64,000 nt of DNA. Source: Alteripontixanthobacter sp. (GTDB taxonomy: Bacteria; Pseudomonadota; Alphaproteobacteria; Sphingomonadales; Sphingomonadaceae). The stretch is from the NCBI GenBank assembly GCA_039968605.1, contig JBDVPM010000008.1, forward strand, positions 992,001 through 1,056,000, read 5' to 3'. Below the pieces are notes generated by a model. The model was not told where the DNA came from. It saw only the letters and a list, made by a program, of their open reading frames with translations, and ran no database searches. The position numbers were made by a program, and so were the translations under genes. Each line of letters begins with the position of its first letter. Position 1 is the stretch's first letter. Positions 25,890 through 33,896 of the stretch are shown in pieces.

Positions 25890-27416
25890 TCACGCGCCGG
25901 TGCTTCTGGTGAGGATTTCGATCCCCATCAGCAGGACGAACAATCCGCCCAGCGAAGCCGTAGCGGCGGCAAATATCTTCAATTTCTTGCGGTGCTGCGC
26001 GCGCGCAGCCTCGGTCATGGTTTTCGACACCGTGCCGATGACCGGCAATTCCATCACCCGTTCCAGCTTGCCGGCGGTCGAGAATGTCGAGCGCAGGCGC
26101 GACATGGCCAGCGATCCGGCAACCCCGGCGCCAAGGCCCGCGAACAGCACGCCCAGCAGCAACAGCAAGCGGTTCGGTGCTGCCGGTACGCGCGGCACGC
26201 TGGGCGGGTCGATCACGTCGAACCGGAACGAGCTGCGATTATTCTCCACATCGCCGCGAAAGCGCAGCTTCTCACGGTCGGCCAGCAGCTCGTCATATTT
26301 GTTGCGCAGCACTTCGTAATCGCGGCTGATCCGCGTCATTTCTGCGGCCACGCCGGGCTCATTCGCCTGATCGGCCATCAGATTGCCCATTTCGGACTGG
26401 ATGGCCGCACTGCGCGATTGCAGCGCCTGGACGTTGGCCTGGCGCTCTGCGCGGATAGACAGCAGCGAACTGTAAGCTGGGTTGGTGATCGCCGACGAGC
26501 CTTGCGGCCCCTCTGCTGCGACAGCCTGGCGCAGCTGGTTGACCTGCCGCTGGGCCGAAATCACGTCGGGATGGTTGGCGGTCAGCCCGCGCGCTCGCAA
26601 TCCGCCCAGATTAGCCTCTGCCTGTGCCAGCGCGCCGCGCGCACCGCCCATCGCTGCAGGCGAACCGGCAATGGTACGAGGAGTGTTCGACAGTTGCCCC
26701 TCGATGGCGGCCAGCGCGCTCTGCGCCGCCGCCAGATCGGCCGATACGGAGCGCGATTCGCTGCGCGCCTGGGCGATACGGCCCGAAACACCGCCCGCCC
26801 CGCCGATCAGTTCGGGATGCTGCGCTTCGAATTGCAAACGGCGTTGCTCGGCCTCCTCCAGCTCCAGCTTGCGCTCGTTCAATTGCTGGTCGAGGAACAC
26901 CACGGTTTCAGCAAGCTCGCCGCGATTGCCGGCGATATTCTCTTCGCGAAATACGTCGATCAGTTTCTGCACGACCTCTTGCGAAAGCCGCGCGTTCTCG
27001 GCTTCGGACAGGTGCCCCTCGCCCACCGTCACGATCAGTTCGAAGAGGTTGTCCTCTTCGCTCTTTACGATGGTGTCTTCAGCCAGTTCGTCGATCGCCT
27101 GATCGAGCTGGCCTTGCGTGGTCAGCCCCTTGCCCAGCGCAGTCGATTTGACGACCTTTTCCAGATTGACCTTGCTCGCCAAAGTCTGCCGGACGCGCAA
27201 TATATCGTCTTCCGCAGTGCTGGCGATATTGGTCTGGTCCACCAGCACATCGTCCACCTGCACGAAAATACGCGCCTTGGATTCGTAACTGTTGGGGATC
27301 AGGGCCACGATCAGCCAGCCCAGGACGCACACGCCCCAGGCTATCGCCAACGCCAGCCAGCGCCGGTGCCATACCGAATGGATCGCGGCACGGAATTCTT
27401 CGAAGACTTCGTTCAC
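25890..27416 (-). CDS. Polysaccharide chain-length determinant (Wzz/EpsF), XrtA-associated
   Basis: 508-aa inner-membrane protein with a transmembrane segment near each end (about 20-38 and 450-470, the second with RLLLLLGVLFAGLGAGVAG) and a long periplasmic coiled-coil region (ELAETVVFLDQQLNERKLEL and following). It is the adaptor that sets EPS length with the tyrosine kinase. The start is GTG at 27416, reading MNEVFEEFRAAIHSVWHRR, the usual start of this family. It lies between the export lipoprotein (17 bp) and the kinase (11 bp). Confidence 0.9.
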   Translation of the reverse strand: MNEVFEEFRAAIHSVWHRRWLALAIAWGVCVLGWLIVALIPNSYESKARIFVQVDDVLVDQTNIASTAEDDILRVRQTLASKVNLEKVVKSTALGKGLTTQGQLDQAIDELAEDTIVKSEEDNLFELIVTVGEGHLSEAENARLSQEVVQKLIDVFREENIAGNRGELAETVVFLDQQLNERKLELEEAEQRRLQFEAQHPELIGGAGGVSGRIAQARSESRSVSADLAAAQSALAAIEGQLSNTPRTIAGSPAAMGGARGALAQAEANLGGLRARGLTANHPDVISAQRQVNQLRQAVAAEGPQGSSAITNPAYSSLLSIRAERQANVQALQSRSAAIQSEMGNLMADQANEPGVAAEMTRISRDYEVLRNKYDELLADREKLRFRGDVENNRSSFRFDVIDPPSVPRVPAAPNRLLLLLGVLFAGLGAGVAGSLAMSRLRSTFSTAGKLERVMELPVIGTVSKTMTEAARAQHRKKLKIFAAATASLGGLFVLLMGIEILTRSTGA

Positions 27417-27432
27417 TGCAGCGCGCCCCCGA

Positions 27433-28077
27433 TCAGAACATGCTTTCCGGGATGATGATCACATCGCCCGGTTTCAGCATGACATTGGCGCTGCTTTCGC
27501 CCTTGCGCAGCAAGTCGCCCAGGCGCAGCGCATATTCGCGCTGGCGGCCCTGCTGCTTGTCGAAACGGATCAGCTTGGCCCGGTTGCCCGCGGCAAATTC
27601 GCTCAATCCGCCTACGGCGATCATCGCGTCCAGCACGGTCATATTGGCGCGGTAGGGGATGGAAGCAGGTTTCTCGGTGGCACCGACGATCCGCACTTGC
27701 TGGCTGAATGTGCCGGCAAAACTGTTCACGATGACGGAAACTAGCGGCCGCTCGATATATTGCGACAGCTGCAGCCGCATATCTTCCGCCAGCATCGACG
27801 GGGTCTTGCCCACGGCGGGCATATCGGTGACCAGCGGCGTGGTGATCCGGCCATCGGGGCGGACCTGGATTTTCTCTGCGCCCAGTTCCGGATTGCGCCA
27901 GACATGGATCGTCAGCTCATCCAGCGGACCGATTACGTATTCTTCCCCGGGACCTTCCTGCATCGAAACGAAGCTGGCTGCCGGTAACTCCGTGCCGCCG
28001 GTGCTGGCGCAGCCTGAAAGGGCGAGCGCAGCCATCGCGCTGGTAAGTGGTAGCATGGCGGGTGTGAAGCGAGCCAT
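27433..28077 (-). CDS. Polysaccharide export lipoprotein (Wza/EpsE)
   Basis: 214-aa outer-membrane lipoprotein. The signal MARFTPAMLPLTSAMAALA is followed by lipobox LSGC and mature Cys. The Poly_export and SLBB parts contain YVIGPLDELTIHVWRNPELG and VLDAMIAVGGLSEFAAGN, and it ends in KPGDVIIIPESMF. It forms the outer-membrane pore for EPS. ATG at 28077 follows AAGGAT; in-frame ATGs further upstream would destroy the signal peptide. It is the first gene of the ten-gene minus-strand EPS/xrtA run, with a structured 216-bp upstream region. Confidence 0.92.
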   Translation of the reverse strand: MARFTPAMLPLTSAMAALALSGCASTGGTELPAASFVSMQEGPGEEYVIGPLDELTIHVWRNPELGAEKIQVRPDGRITTPLVTDMPAVGKTPSMLAEDMRLQLSQYIERPLVSVIVNSFAGTFSQQVRIVGATEKPASIPYRANMTVLDAMIAVGGLSEFAAGNRAKLIRFDKQQGRQREYALRLGDLLRKGESSANVMLKPGDVIIIPESMF

Positions 28078-28126
28078 CGATACGTATCCTTGCCTTTGGC
28101 AGACCGCTGGCTGGTTAACGCACAAG

Positions 28127-28169
28127 GGGGGAGCGACCCCCATTGCGCACCTGCGGCCAAGTGGGGGTC
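28127..28169 (-). promoter_or_regulatory. Two mutually exclusive hairpins in the EPS operon leader
   Basis: GGGGG (28127-28131) can pair with CCCCC (28137-28141). The same CCCCC is also part of GACCCCCA (28135-28142), which pairs perfectly with TGGGGGTC (28162-28169). On the minus strand, transcribed right to left, the longer hairpin forms first and the other could replace it. The site is 50-92 bp upstream of the export-lipoprotein ATG, so it probably lies in the untranslated leader. No U tract follows, so it is not a standard terminator; an RNA or protein switch is possible. Confidence 0.4.
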
Positions 28170-28208
28170 TTCATCGACAAAAAGGGTGAACAAATTGTTA
28201 GGAAAGCA

Positions 28209-28283
28209 CCCTTAACCGGCTGTTTTACGTTGGTGGTCCCGGATTGGGACAGCCCGGCTGTAAAGGTTAAGCGCGCTTAAGGG
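28209..28283. promoter_or_regulatory. Palindrome-rich EPS promoter region
   Basis: Several dyads lie between the decarboxylase stop and the EPS operon. These are CCCTTAA (28209-28215) with TTAAGGG (28277-28283), ACAGCC/GGCTGT around one base (28249-28261), and a perfect 14-bp palindrome TTAAGCGCGCTTAA (28267-28280). CCGGCTGT occurs twice (28216-28223, 28254-28261). The layout suggests binding sites for a dimeric regulator near the operon promoter. I found no convincing sigma-54 -24/-12 pair on the minus strand. Confidence 0.4.
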
Positions 28284-28293
28284 ATGTTTGCCG

Positions 28294-29520
28294 TCAGACC
28301 AGCATTTCCAGCGCCGGACCCTGACCGAGAAATTGTGCGGGCGACGCGCTGGCCCCGTAGGCACCGGCGCAAAATACCGCCACCAGATCGCCAATTTCGG
28401 CGCGCGGCAGATGGGCCTTGTCCGCCAACCGGTCGAGCGGGGTACACAGGCAACCCACAACGTTGACCTCTTCCTGCGGTTCGGCATCGAAACGGCTGGC
28501 GATGGCCACCGGATAATTGCGCCGGACCACTGTGCCGAAATTACCCGAGGCTGCCAGCTGGTGATGCAGGCCGCCATCGGTGACGAGATAGGTTTCGCCG
28601 TGGCTTTCCTTGCGGTCGAGGATGCGCGTCAGGTAAATCCCCGCTTCCCCGGCAAGATAACGGCCAAGCTCGATACACAGGCGGGTTTCCTGAAGGTTTT
28701 CCGGAAGTTGATCGAACTTGCTGGAAAGTACTTCACCTATAGCGGCGATATCCAGCGGTTTGTCATTGGCGAAATAGGGGATGCCGAACCCGCCGCCCAT
28801 ATTCAGCTTAGGCAACGGCTGCCCGACCTCTCCGGCGATCCGGCTGGCGAGTTCGAGCACATTGCCCTGTGTCTCGATCAGCGCATCGGCATCGAGCGCC
28901 TGGCTGCCGGTGTAGATGTGCAATCCGCGCCAATCGGCCCCTGCCGCGATCAGTTTTTGCGTCAGGGAAGCGACACGCTCGGCATCGATACCGAACGGTT
29001 TTGCACCGCCGCCCATCTTCATTCCGGAGCCCTTCAGCTCGAAATCGGGATTGACCCGGATGGCCAGTTGCGGCGTGCGTCCCAGTCGCTCGGCGATGTC
29101 CAGCGCGCGCTGCGCCTCGCCTTCGGATTCCAGATTGAGCGTGACGCCGGCCGCGATGGCCGCTTCCAATTCCCGGTCGCGCTTGCCCGGCCCGGCGAAG
29201 CTTACCAGCGCCGGATCGATCCCCGATTGCTGCAACAATGCCAGTTCGCCGCCCGATGCGATATCGAAGCCATCGACCAGCCCGGCCAAATGCTCGATCA
29301 CCGGCGCATAGGGGTTGGCCTTGACCGCATAGTGGATCGTCAGGCGGTCCGGCATCGCCGCGCGCAATGCGGCCACCCGCGCAGACAACAGATCGCGCGA
29401 ATAAACGAATAGCGGGGTGTCGCCCGCCTCCGCGACCAGATCGCCGACCTTGCGCCCGCCCACGGCCAGCTCGCCGTCTATCGCTTGGTAGCCTGGGGGG
29501 ATCGGGCCGAGCGGCTTCAT
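28294..29520 (-). CDS. PLP-dependent decarboxylase, exosortase A system-associated
   Basis: 408-aa fold-III PLP enzyme of the ornithine/diaminopimelate decarboxylase family. The PLP lysine is Lys67 in HYAVKANPY. GSGMKMGGG and NMGGGFGIPYF are the phosphate-binding glycine stretches, and the other active-site half is near CLCTPLDRLADK. Family members near xrtA are thought to make an amine-bearing building block for the polysaccharide. ATG at 29520 overlaps the acyl-CoA ligase stop as ATGA. It resembles LysA, but its position and its shortened C-terminus support the exosortase-linked type. Confidence 0.87.
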   Translation of the reverse strand: MKPLGPIPPGYQAIDGELAVGGRKVGDLVAEAGDTPLFVYSRDLLSARVAALRAAMPDRLTIHYAVKANPYAPVIEHLAGLVDGFDIASGGELALLQQSGIDPALVSFAGPGKRDRELEAAIAAGVTLNLESEGEAQRALDIAERLGRTPQLAIRVNPDFELKGSGMKMGGGAKPFGIDAERVASLTQKLIAAGADWRGLHIYTGSQALDADALIETQGNVLELASRIAGEVGQPLPKLNMGGGFGIPYFANDKPLDIAAIGEVLSSKFDQLPENLQETRLCIELGRYLAGEAGIYLTRILDRKESHGETYLVTDGGLHHQLAASGNFGTVVRRNYPVAIASRFDAEPQEEVNVVGCLCTPLDRLADKAHLPRAEIGDLVAVFCAGAYGASASPAQFLGQGPALEMLV

Positions 29521-31052
29521 TGCATGATCTCCTTCGCGATGGCCGTGCGGTCCAGCTTGCCATTCGGGTTGAGCGGCAGCGTATCGCGCCAGTGAATTAC
29601 CTGCGGCTGCATGAAATTGGGTAGCTGGGTGGATAGCTGTTTGGAAAGTTGCTGGGCCAATCCTGCCTCTGCCTCGCCGCGCTCGCCAAGTGGGCGAACC
29701 ACAAGATGGACCGCATGGCCCAGTCGCGCGTCGGGCACACCCAATGCCACCGCTTCGGCCACCAGCCCGGTGGCGCGCGCCGCATCCTCGATTTCCTGCG
29801 GGCTGATCCTGTTGCCCGCACTCTTGATCATCGCATCGCGCCGACCGACGAAATAAAGCAGGCCGTTTTGGGCTCGCTTCACCCGGTCGCCCGACCAGAC
29901 CGCCATGCCGCCATAGCGCGACGAGGCGGGAGCAGGCCTGAACCGCTGGGCTGTGCGCTTCGCATCTTGCCAATATCCCTGCGCAACCAATGGCCCGCAA
30001 TGGACCAGTTCGCCCTCCTCGCCGGGCGACGCAACTTCGCCTGCATCGTTCATCACCAGGATCTCGGCAAAAGGTATGGCCCCGCCCATCGAAGTAGGAT
30101 GGCTCTCTACCAGAGCGGGGTCGAGATAGGTCGAGCGAAATGCCTCGGTCAGGCCGTACATAGGAAAAAGCTTTGCCTGCGGGAAGATAGCGCGCAGTCC
30201 CGCCACCAATTCTTCGGTTAGCGCGCCGCCGCTATTGGTCAGTCGGCGCAGCGGCGCGGTCGCTTCGGCAGGCCAGTCGATCTCGGTCAGCTGCACCCAT
30301 AGCGGCGGCACGGCAGCCAGTGTCGTGACGCCATGCTTTGCGCAGGCCTTGGCGACATCGCGTGGGAACAGATAATCGAGCGGGACGACGCTGGCCCCGG
30401 CATACCATCCGCTGAGCAACTGGTTCTGGCCGTAATCGAACGACAATGGCAGCACGCCGAGCACCACATCGTCGCTCTCCAATTCGAGATAATCGGCCAC
30501 GCTGACCGCCCCCAGCCACATATTTGCGTGGCTGAGCATCACCCCCTTGGGCTGGCCGGTGGAACCGCTGGTATAGAGGATCGCGGCCAAGTCACCGGGA
30601 TCGGCAGAGGACGGCTGCATGGGATCATGGCCGGAGGCATTCTGCAGCGCCTCGGCCTCCTCGATAATCTGGCACTTATGTTCAATATCCTCTTGTTCCA
30701 AAGAGGAAATACGGGCCTTGTTGCCGATCACCATGGCGGCCTGACAATCATGCAGGATATGAGCCGCTTGCAACCGCTTGAGCAGCGGATTGATCGGCAC
30801 ATGCACCAATCCGGCGCGGGCGCATGCCAGCGGCAGCAGGCAGGTCAGCTCACCCTTGGCCGCCCAGCTGGCAATCCGTGCGCCGCTTTCGGGCACTTGC
30901 GATTGCAGCCATGCCGCCATTTGGCCGACACGGCTTCTTAAGGCATCGTAGCTAAGCGTCTGCCTGCGCAAGACCAGCGCCGGATTGTCCCCCTCGCCGC
31001 ACTCCGCGAGGTGGTCGAGCGGTCGGGGCTGGTGATCTGGCGCAGCAGACAT
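29517..31052 (-). CDS. Acyl-CoA ligase (AMP-forming), exosortase A system-associated
   Basis: 511-aa ANL adenylating enzyme. The P-loop-like motif is LYTSGSTGQPKGVML, the A5 motif is MYGLTEAF, and GDRVKRAQNGLLYFVGRRD is followed by the hinge and catalytic lysine region NPNGKLDR. It probably activates an acid as its adenylate and hands it to the acyl carrier protein encoded just across the divergent promoter. ATG at 31052 (MSAAPDHQPRPLDHL) follows TGGAGAAC. It diverges from the acyltransferase gene with only 29 bp between starts. Confidence 0.9.
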   Translation of the reverse strand: MSAAPDHQPRPLDHLAECGEGDNPALVLRRQTLSYDALRSRVGQMAAWLQSQVPESGARIASWAAKGELTCLLPLACARAGLVHVPINPLLKRLQAAHILHDCQAAMVIGNKARISSLEQEDIEHKCQIIEEAEALQNASGHDPMQPSSADPGDLAAILYTSGSTGQPKGVMLSHANMWLGAVSVADYLELESDDVVLGVLPLSFDYGQNQLLSGWYAGASVVPLDYLFPRDVAKACAKHGVTTLAAVPPLWVQLTEIDWPAEATAPLRRLTNSGGALTEELVAGLRAIFPQAKLFPMYGLTEAFRSTYLDPALVESHPTSMGGAIPFAEILVMNDAGEVASPGEEGELVHCGPLVAQGYWQDAKRTAQRFRPAPASSRYGGMAVWSGDRVKRAQNGLLYFVGRRDAMIKSAGNRISPQEIEDAARATGLVAEAVALGVPDARLGHAVHLVVRPLGERGEAEAGLAQQLSKQLSTQLPNFMQPQVIHWRDTLPLNPNGKLDRTAIAKEIMQ

Positions 31053-31081
31053 GGGTTCTCCACGGAAGGACAAGGACACCA

Positions 31082-32113
31082 GTGACGGCGATTTCGGCCA
31101 GCTATCACGAGACGGTTAACGTCTTGCAAGGGATGAACGGGAAAAACGCCTTCTCGCGCAAATGCGGGCCGTTCGACCGCGCCGAGTGGTTCGCGTTGCT
31201 GGCCGATGCCGGTATGCGCCCGCTGGTGGCGATGGCCCAGGGTCATGACGCCGCAGCCGCGCTTGCCCTGACCCGGGCGAATGGCCGGTTGGAGCCGCTG
31301 CGCAACTGGTACAGCTTCACCTGGCGCCCGCTGGGCGCAGGTTTGGATGTTCTGACCGCGCTTGCCAGCGATCTGCGGGGCCAATCCCACCGGGTTACCC
31401 TGTGGCCGGTTCCCGACGAAGATGGTTCGGCAACGATGCTGGAGGCCGCGTTTATCCAAGCAGGCTGGAACGTGCGCCGGGAGCATTGCGATCACAACCA
31501 CGTGTTGCCGGTAAATGGCCGCAGTTTCGCCGAATATTGGGCCGAACGGCCTGGCCGGATGCGCACCACCCTGAAGCGCAAGGCGAAGAAGGTGGATGTG
31601 GCTATCCATACGCATTTCGATGCGGCGGACTGGGCCGATTACGAGCGCATATACGACAATAGCTGGAAGCCGGAGGAAGGCGATCCGGCCCTGCTCCGCC
31701 GCTTTGCCGAGGCGGAAGCAGCCGCTGGCCGAATGCGCCTGGCAATCGCCCGGCTGGACGGGCTGGCAGTGGCCGCGCAGTTCTGGACGGTCGAGAATTC
31801 CGTCGCTTACATTCACAAGCTCGCCCATCTGGAAGAGCATAAGAAGCTGTCCGCCGGTACCACGCTGAGCGCCGCTTTGTTCGAACACGTAATCGACCGC
31901 GACAGGGTGGAGCTGGTCGATTTCGGCACCGGCAACGACCCTTACAAGCGCGACTGGATGGAGGAAGACCGCCCGCGTTACCGCATCGACTGCCTCGATC
32001 CGGCAGCGCCCCGGGCCTGGCCCGCGCTGGCCAAGCGCGCAGTCCAGTCCTTGCGCGGCAGTCGGGTGAAAGCTAAGGGCAGCGACCGGACCGCAGGGGA
32101 GCAGCCAGTATAG
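31082..32113 (+). CDS. GNAT/FemAB-like acyltransferase (BioF2-like), EPS cluster
   Basis: 343-aa protein with a C-terminal Acetyltransf_6 (BioF2/FemAB-like) domain. Visible are FAEYWAERPGRMRTTLKRKAKK, then IYDNSWKPEEGDP and the substrate-tunnel region DFGTGNDPYKRDWMEE, all typical of this group. Its likely job is to transfer an acyl or aminoacyl group from CoA or the adjacent acyl carrier protein to a cluster product. The start is GTG at 31082 after AAGGACA. It overlaps the next gene's GTG by one base at the stop TAG. The exact donor and acceptor are unknown. Confidence 0.8.
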   Translation: MTAISASYHETVNVLQGMNGKNAFSRKCGPFDRAEWFALLADAGMRPLVAMAQGHDAAAALALTRANGRLEPLRNWYSFTWRPLGAGLDVLTALASDLRGQSHRVTLWPVPDEDGSATMLEAAFIQAGWNVRREHCDHNHVLPVNGRSFAEYWAERPGRMRTTLKRKAKKVDVAIHTHFDAADWADYERIYDNSWKPEEGDPALLRRFAEAEAAAGRMRLAIARLDGLAVAAQFWTVENSVAYIHKLAHLEEHKKLSAGTTLSAALFEHVIDRDRVELVDFGTGNDPYKRDWMEEDRPRYRIDCLDPAAPRAWPALAKRAVQSLRGSRVKAKGSDRTAGEQPV

Positions 32114-32430
32114 TGACCGGCCCAACCACTCAGACCGCCGCATTGGACGGCGCAGACATGCCCGCCAGCCGGGCTGCGATAGACACTCAGCTGCGCGCTA
32201 TATTGCGCGACGTGCTGGGGCTCGACGGTGCGCAGGTCGAAGAATTCGGCAATGATACCGGCCTGTTCGGCCATTTGCCGGAACTCGATTCGATGGCGGT
32301 CGCCGGATTGCTGACCGAAATGGAGGACCGGTTGGACATCGTTATCGAGGACGATGACGTGGATGGCGAGATGCTGGAAACTTACGGCGGCCTGCTCGCC
32401 TTCGCCGAAGCCAAGGTGATAGAGGGCTAA
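32113..32430 (+). CDS. Acyl carrier protein, exosortase A cluster
   Basis: 105-aa acyl carrier protein. The phosphopantetheine serine is Ser60 in ELDSMAVAG; the surrounding sequence is strongly acidic (MEDRLDIVIEDDDVDGEML), as expected. The N-terminal 20 residues are an extension not needed for the fold. The GTG start at 32113 overlaps the preceding stop. Together with the acyl-CoA ligase across the promoter it forms an activation-and-carrier pair, presumably loading a building block for EPS decoration. Confidence 0.9.
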   Translation: MTGPTTQTAALDGADMPASRAAIDTQLRAILRDVLGLDGAQVEEFGNDTGLFGHLPELDSMAVAGLLTEMEDRLDIVIEDDDVDGEMLETYGGLLAFAEAKVIEG

Positions 32431-32442
32431 GCCCTTCCTGCG

Positions 32443-33123
32443 ATGCTTGCTGCGTGGCCCTGTCCGCTGCCCGGTGGCAAAACCACCGACGAACTTGCCG
32501 TGGTGTTCGCCAAGGAACGCCAGCACCGCGTCCTGCTGATCCCGCCATTGTTCGATGAACATAACAAGTTTCGCCGCCAAATGGTTGAAATCATGCGGCG
32601 GCTGGATCATTCCGGCATCGATAGCGCCCTGCCCGATTGCCCCGGCTGGAACGAAAGCTGCGCGCCGCTGGCGGAGCAATCGCTGACCCATTGTCGCAGC
32701 GCAATAATGGCGGCGGCCAGCCATTTCGGATCGACCCACCTGCTGTCTTTTCGGGCAGGAGCGTTGCTGGCTCCACCGCTGCTTCCCGGCTGGCTCTACG
32801 CGCCGACCGGGGGCAAGCAGGTGCTGCGCGGAATGCTTCGCGCCCGGACGCTGGCCGCGCGCGAGGCGGGAAGGGAAGAAAAAACCGCCGAATTGCAGGA
32901 AATCGCCCGCTCCAAGGGCATCGCACTCGCCGGCTGGCAGATTGGTGCCGAGTTATTTGGCGAGCTGGAACAGGCTGAAGTCACCGACAATGAACGCCAC
33001 ACCGTAATCCAGCAGGGCACGGTCGGCGGCGCGGGCCTGTGGCTGCGCGCCGAACCGGATGAGGATCCGGAACAGGCCGACGCTCTCGCCGCGATCGTCG
33101 CGGTAGGCTTGAGCGAAGCATGA
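32443..33123 (+). CDS. Exosortase A system-associated hydrolase 2-like protein
   Basis: 226-aa alpha/beta-hydrolase-like protein in the usual place of the exosortase-linked hydrolase 2. The core strand RVLLIPPLFDEHNKFRR matches the family's HPFxxExNKSRR segment. At the expected nucleophile elbow the sequence is LSFRAGALLA, with Arg104 where Ser sits in GxSxG, so normal esterase chemistry looks absent. This may be a property of the whole subfamily. Its stop overlaps the next ATG as ATGA, and ATG at 32443 is 12 bp after the acyl carrier protein. Confidence 0.72.
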   Translation: MLAAWPCPLPGGKTTDELAVVFAKERQHRVLLIPPLFDEHNKFRRQMVEIMRRLDHSGIDSALPDCPGWNESCAPLAEQSLTHCRSAIMAAASHFGSTHLLSFRAGALLAPPLLPGWLYAPTGGKQVLRGMLRARTLAAREAGREEKTAELQEIARSKGIALAGWQIGAELFGELEQAEVTDNERHTVIQQGTVGGAGLWLRAEPDEDPEQADALAAIVAVGLSEA

Positions 33124-33896
33124 GCCGCCTCCACCCGACATTCGCCTGCAGCCGCTTCACCTGCGCGGGCACGCTGGACATGGCACCCGGTTCGACCGGG
33201 CTGCTGATCGTCAGCGGCGGAAACGAAATCCGTTCGGGCGCATTTTCCGGACAGGCCAGGCTAGCGGCGGAGATCGCCCGCGCAGGGTTTCCCGTTTTCC
33301 GTTTCGACCGGCGCGGCGTTGGCGATAGCGATGGCGAGAATCGCGGCTTCCTGAAAGCCGGTCCCGATATCGAGGCGGCGCTGGCAGCCTTTGCCGCGAT
33401 GGCCCCGCAGATGACCCGCGTGGTCGGCTTCGGCAATTGCGATGCCGCCAGCGCCCTCATGCTGAATGGCGGATCTGGCCTGGATGCGCTGATCTTGTCC
33501 AACCCCTGGACCATCGAGGACACCGCCGAAGATACGCCCCCGCCCGCCGCCGTCCGCTCCCGCTATGCCGAGAAGCTGAAGAACCCGCGGGAACTGGCGC
33601 GGCTGGTGACCGGCAAGGTCGATCTGGGCAAGCTTGCGCGCGGGATCGGACAAGCGCTCAAACCGAAACAGGCACCCTCTTCGCTGGCGCAGGATATGGC
33701 GGCGGGATTGGATCGGTTCGATGGGCCGGTGCGCATCCTGCTGGCAACCGCCGACCGCACGGCACAAATGTTCGAGGCCAGCTGGAACCCGCAAGATAGC
33801 CGCATCGCCCGCTGCGAGAAGGCCGGGCATGCCTATGATCAGCCTCATGCGCGGGAGTGGCTACGCGCTCAAATATTGGACGCGCTACGGGCCTAG
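33120..33896 (+). CDS. Exosortase A system-associated hydrolase 1 (TIGR03100-like)
   Basis: 258-aa alpha/beta hydrolase. It starts with LLIVSGGNEIRSGAFSGQ, followed by FRFDRRGVGDSDGENRGF. The nucleophile elbow is GFGNCDAASAL with Cys107 instead of Ser, as is usual for this exosortase-linked family. The C-terminal catalytic His is probably in EKAGHAYDQPHAREWL. It is the last gene of the four-gene plus operon and converges on the RNA methyltransferase with a 4-bp overlap of stop ends. The substrate is unknown. Confidence 0.88.
   Translation: MSRLHPTFACSRFTCAGTLDMAPGSTGLLIVSGGNEIRSGAFSGQARLAAEIARAGFPVFRFDRRGVGDSDGENRGFLKAGPDIEAALAAFAAMAPQMTRVVGFGNCDAASALMLNGGSGLDALILSNPWTIEDTAEDTPPPAAVRSRYAEKLKNPRELARLVTGKVDLGKLARGIGQALKPKQAPSSLAQDMAAGLDRFDGPVRILLATADRTAQMFEASWNPQDSRIARCEKAGHAYDQPHAREWLRAQILDALRA

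Noticed and set aside
25740-27455. 571-codon plus-strand frame opposite kinase and chain-length genes
   Set aside because: The minus-strand genes are conserved EPS families, while this frame is rich in Arg/His/Gln as expected for GC-rich antisense shadow.
28081-28293. Sigma-54 promoter for the EPS operon
   Set aside because: EPS/xrtA clusters elsewhere can use sigma-54 with PrsR, but I found no TGGCAC-N5-TTGC pair on the minus strand.
28294-33123. Siderophore or NRPS-like cluster (adenylating ligase, carrier protein, PLP decarboxylase, amidotransferase)
   Set aside because: Each matches an exosortase A-associated family and flanks xrtA; there are no condensation or thioesterase domains.
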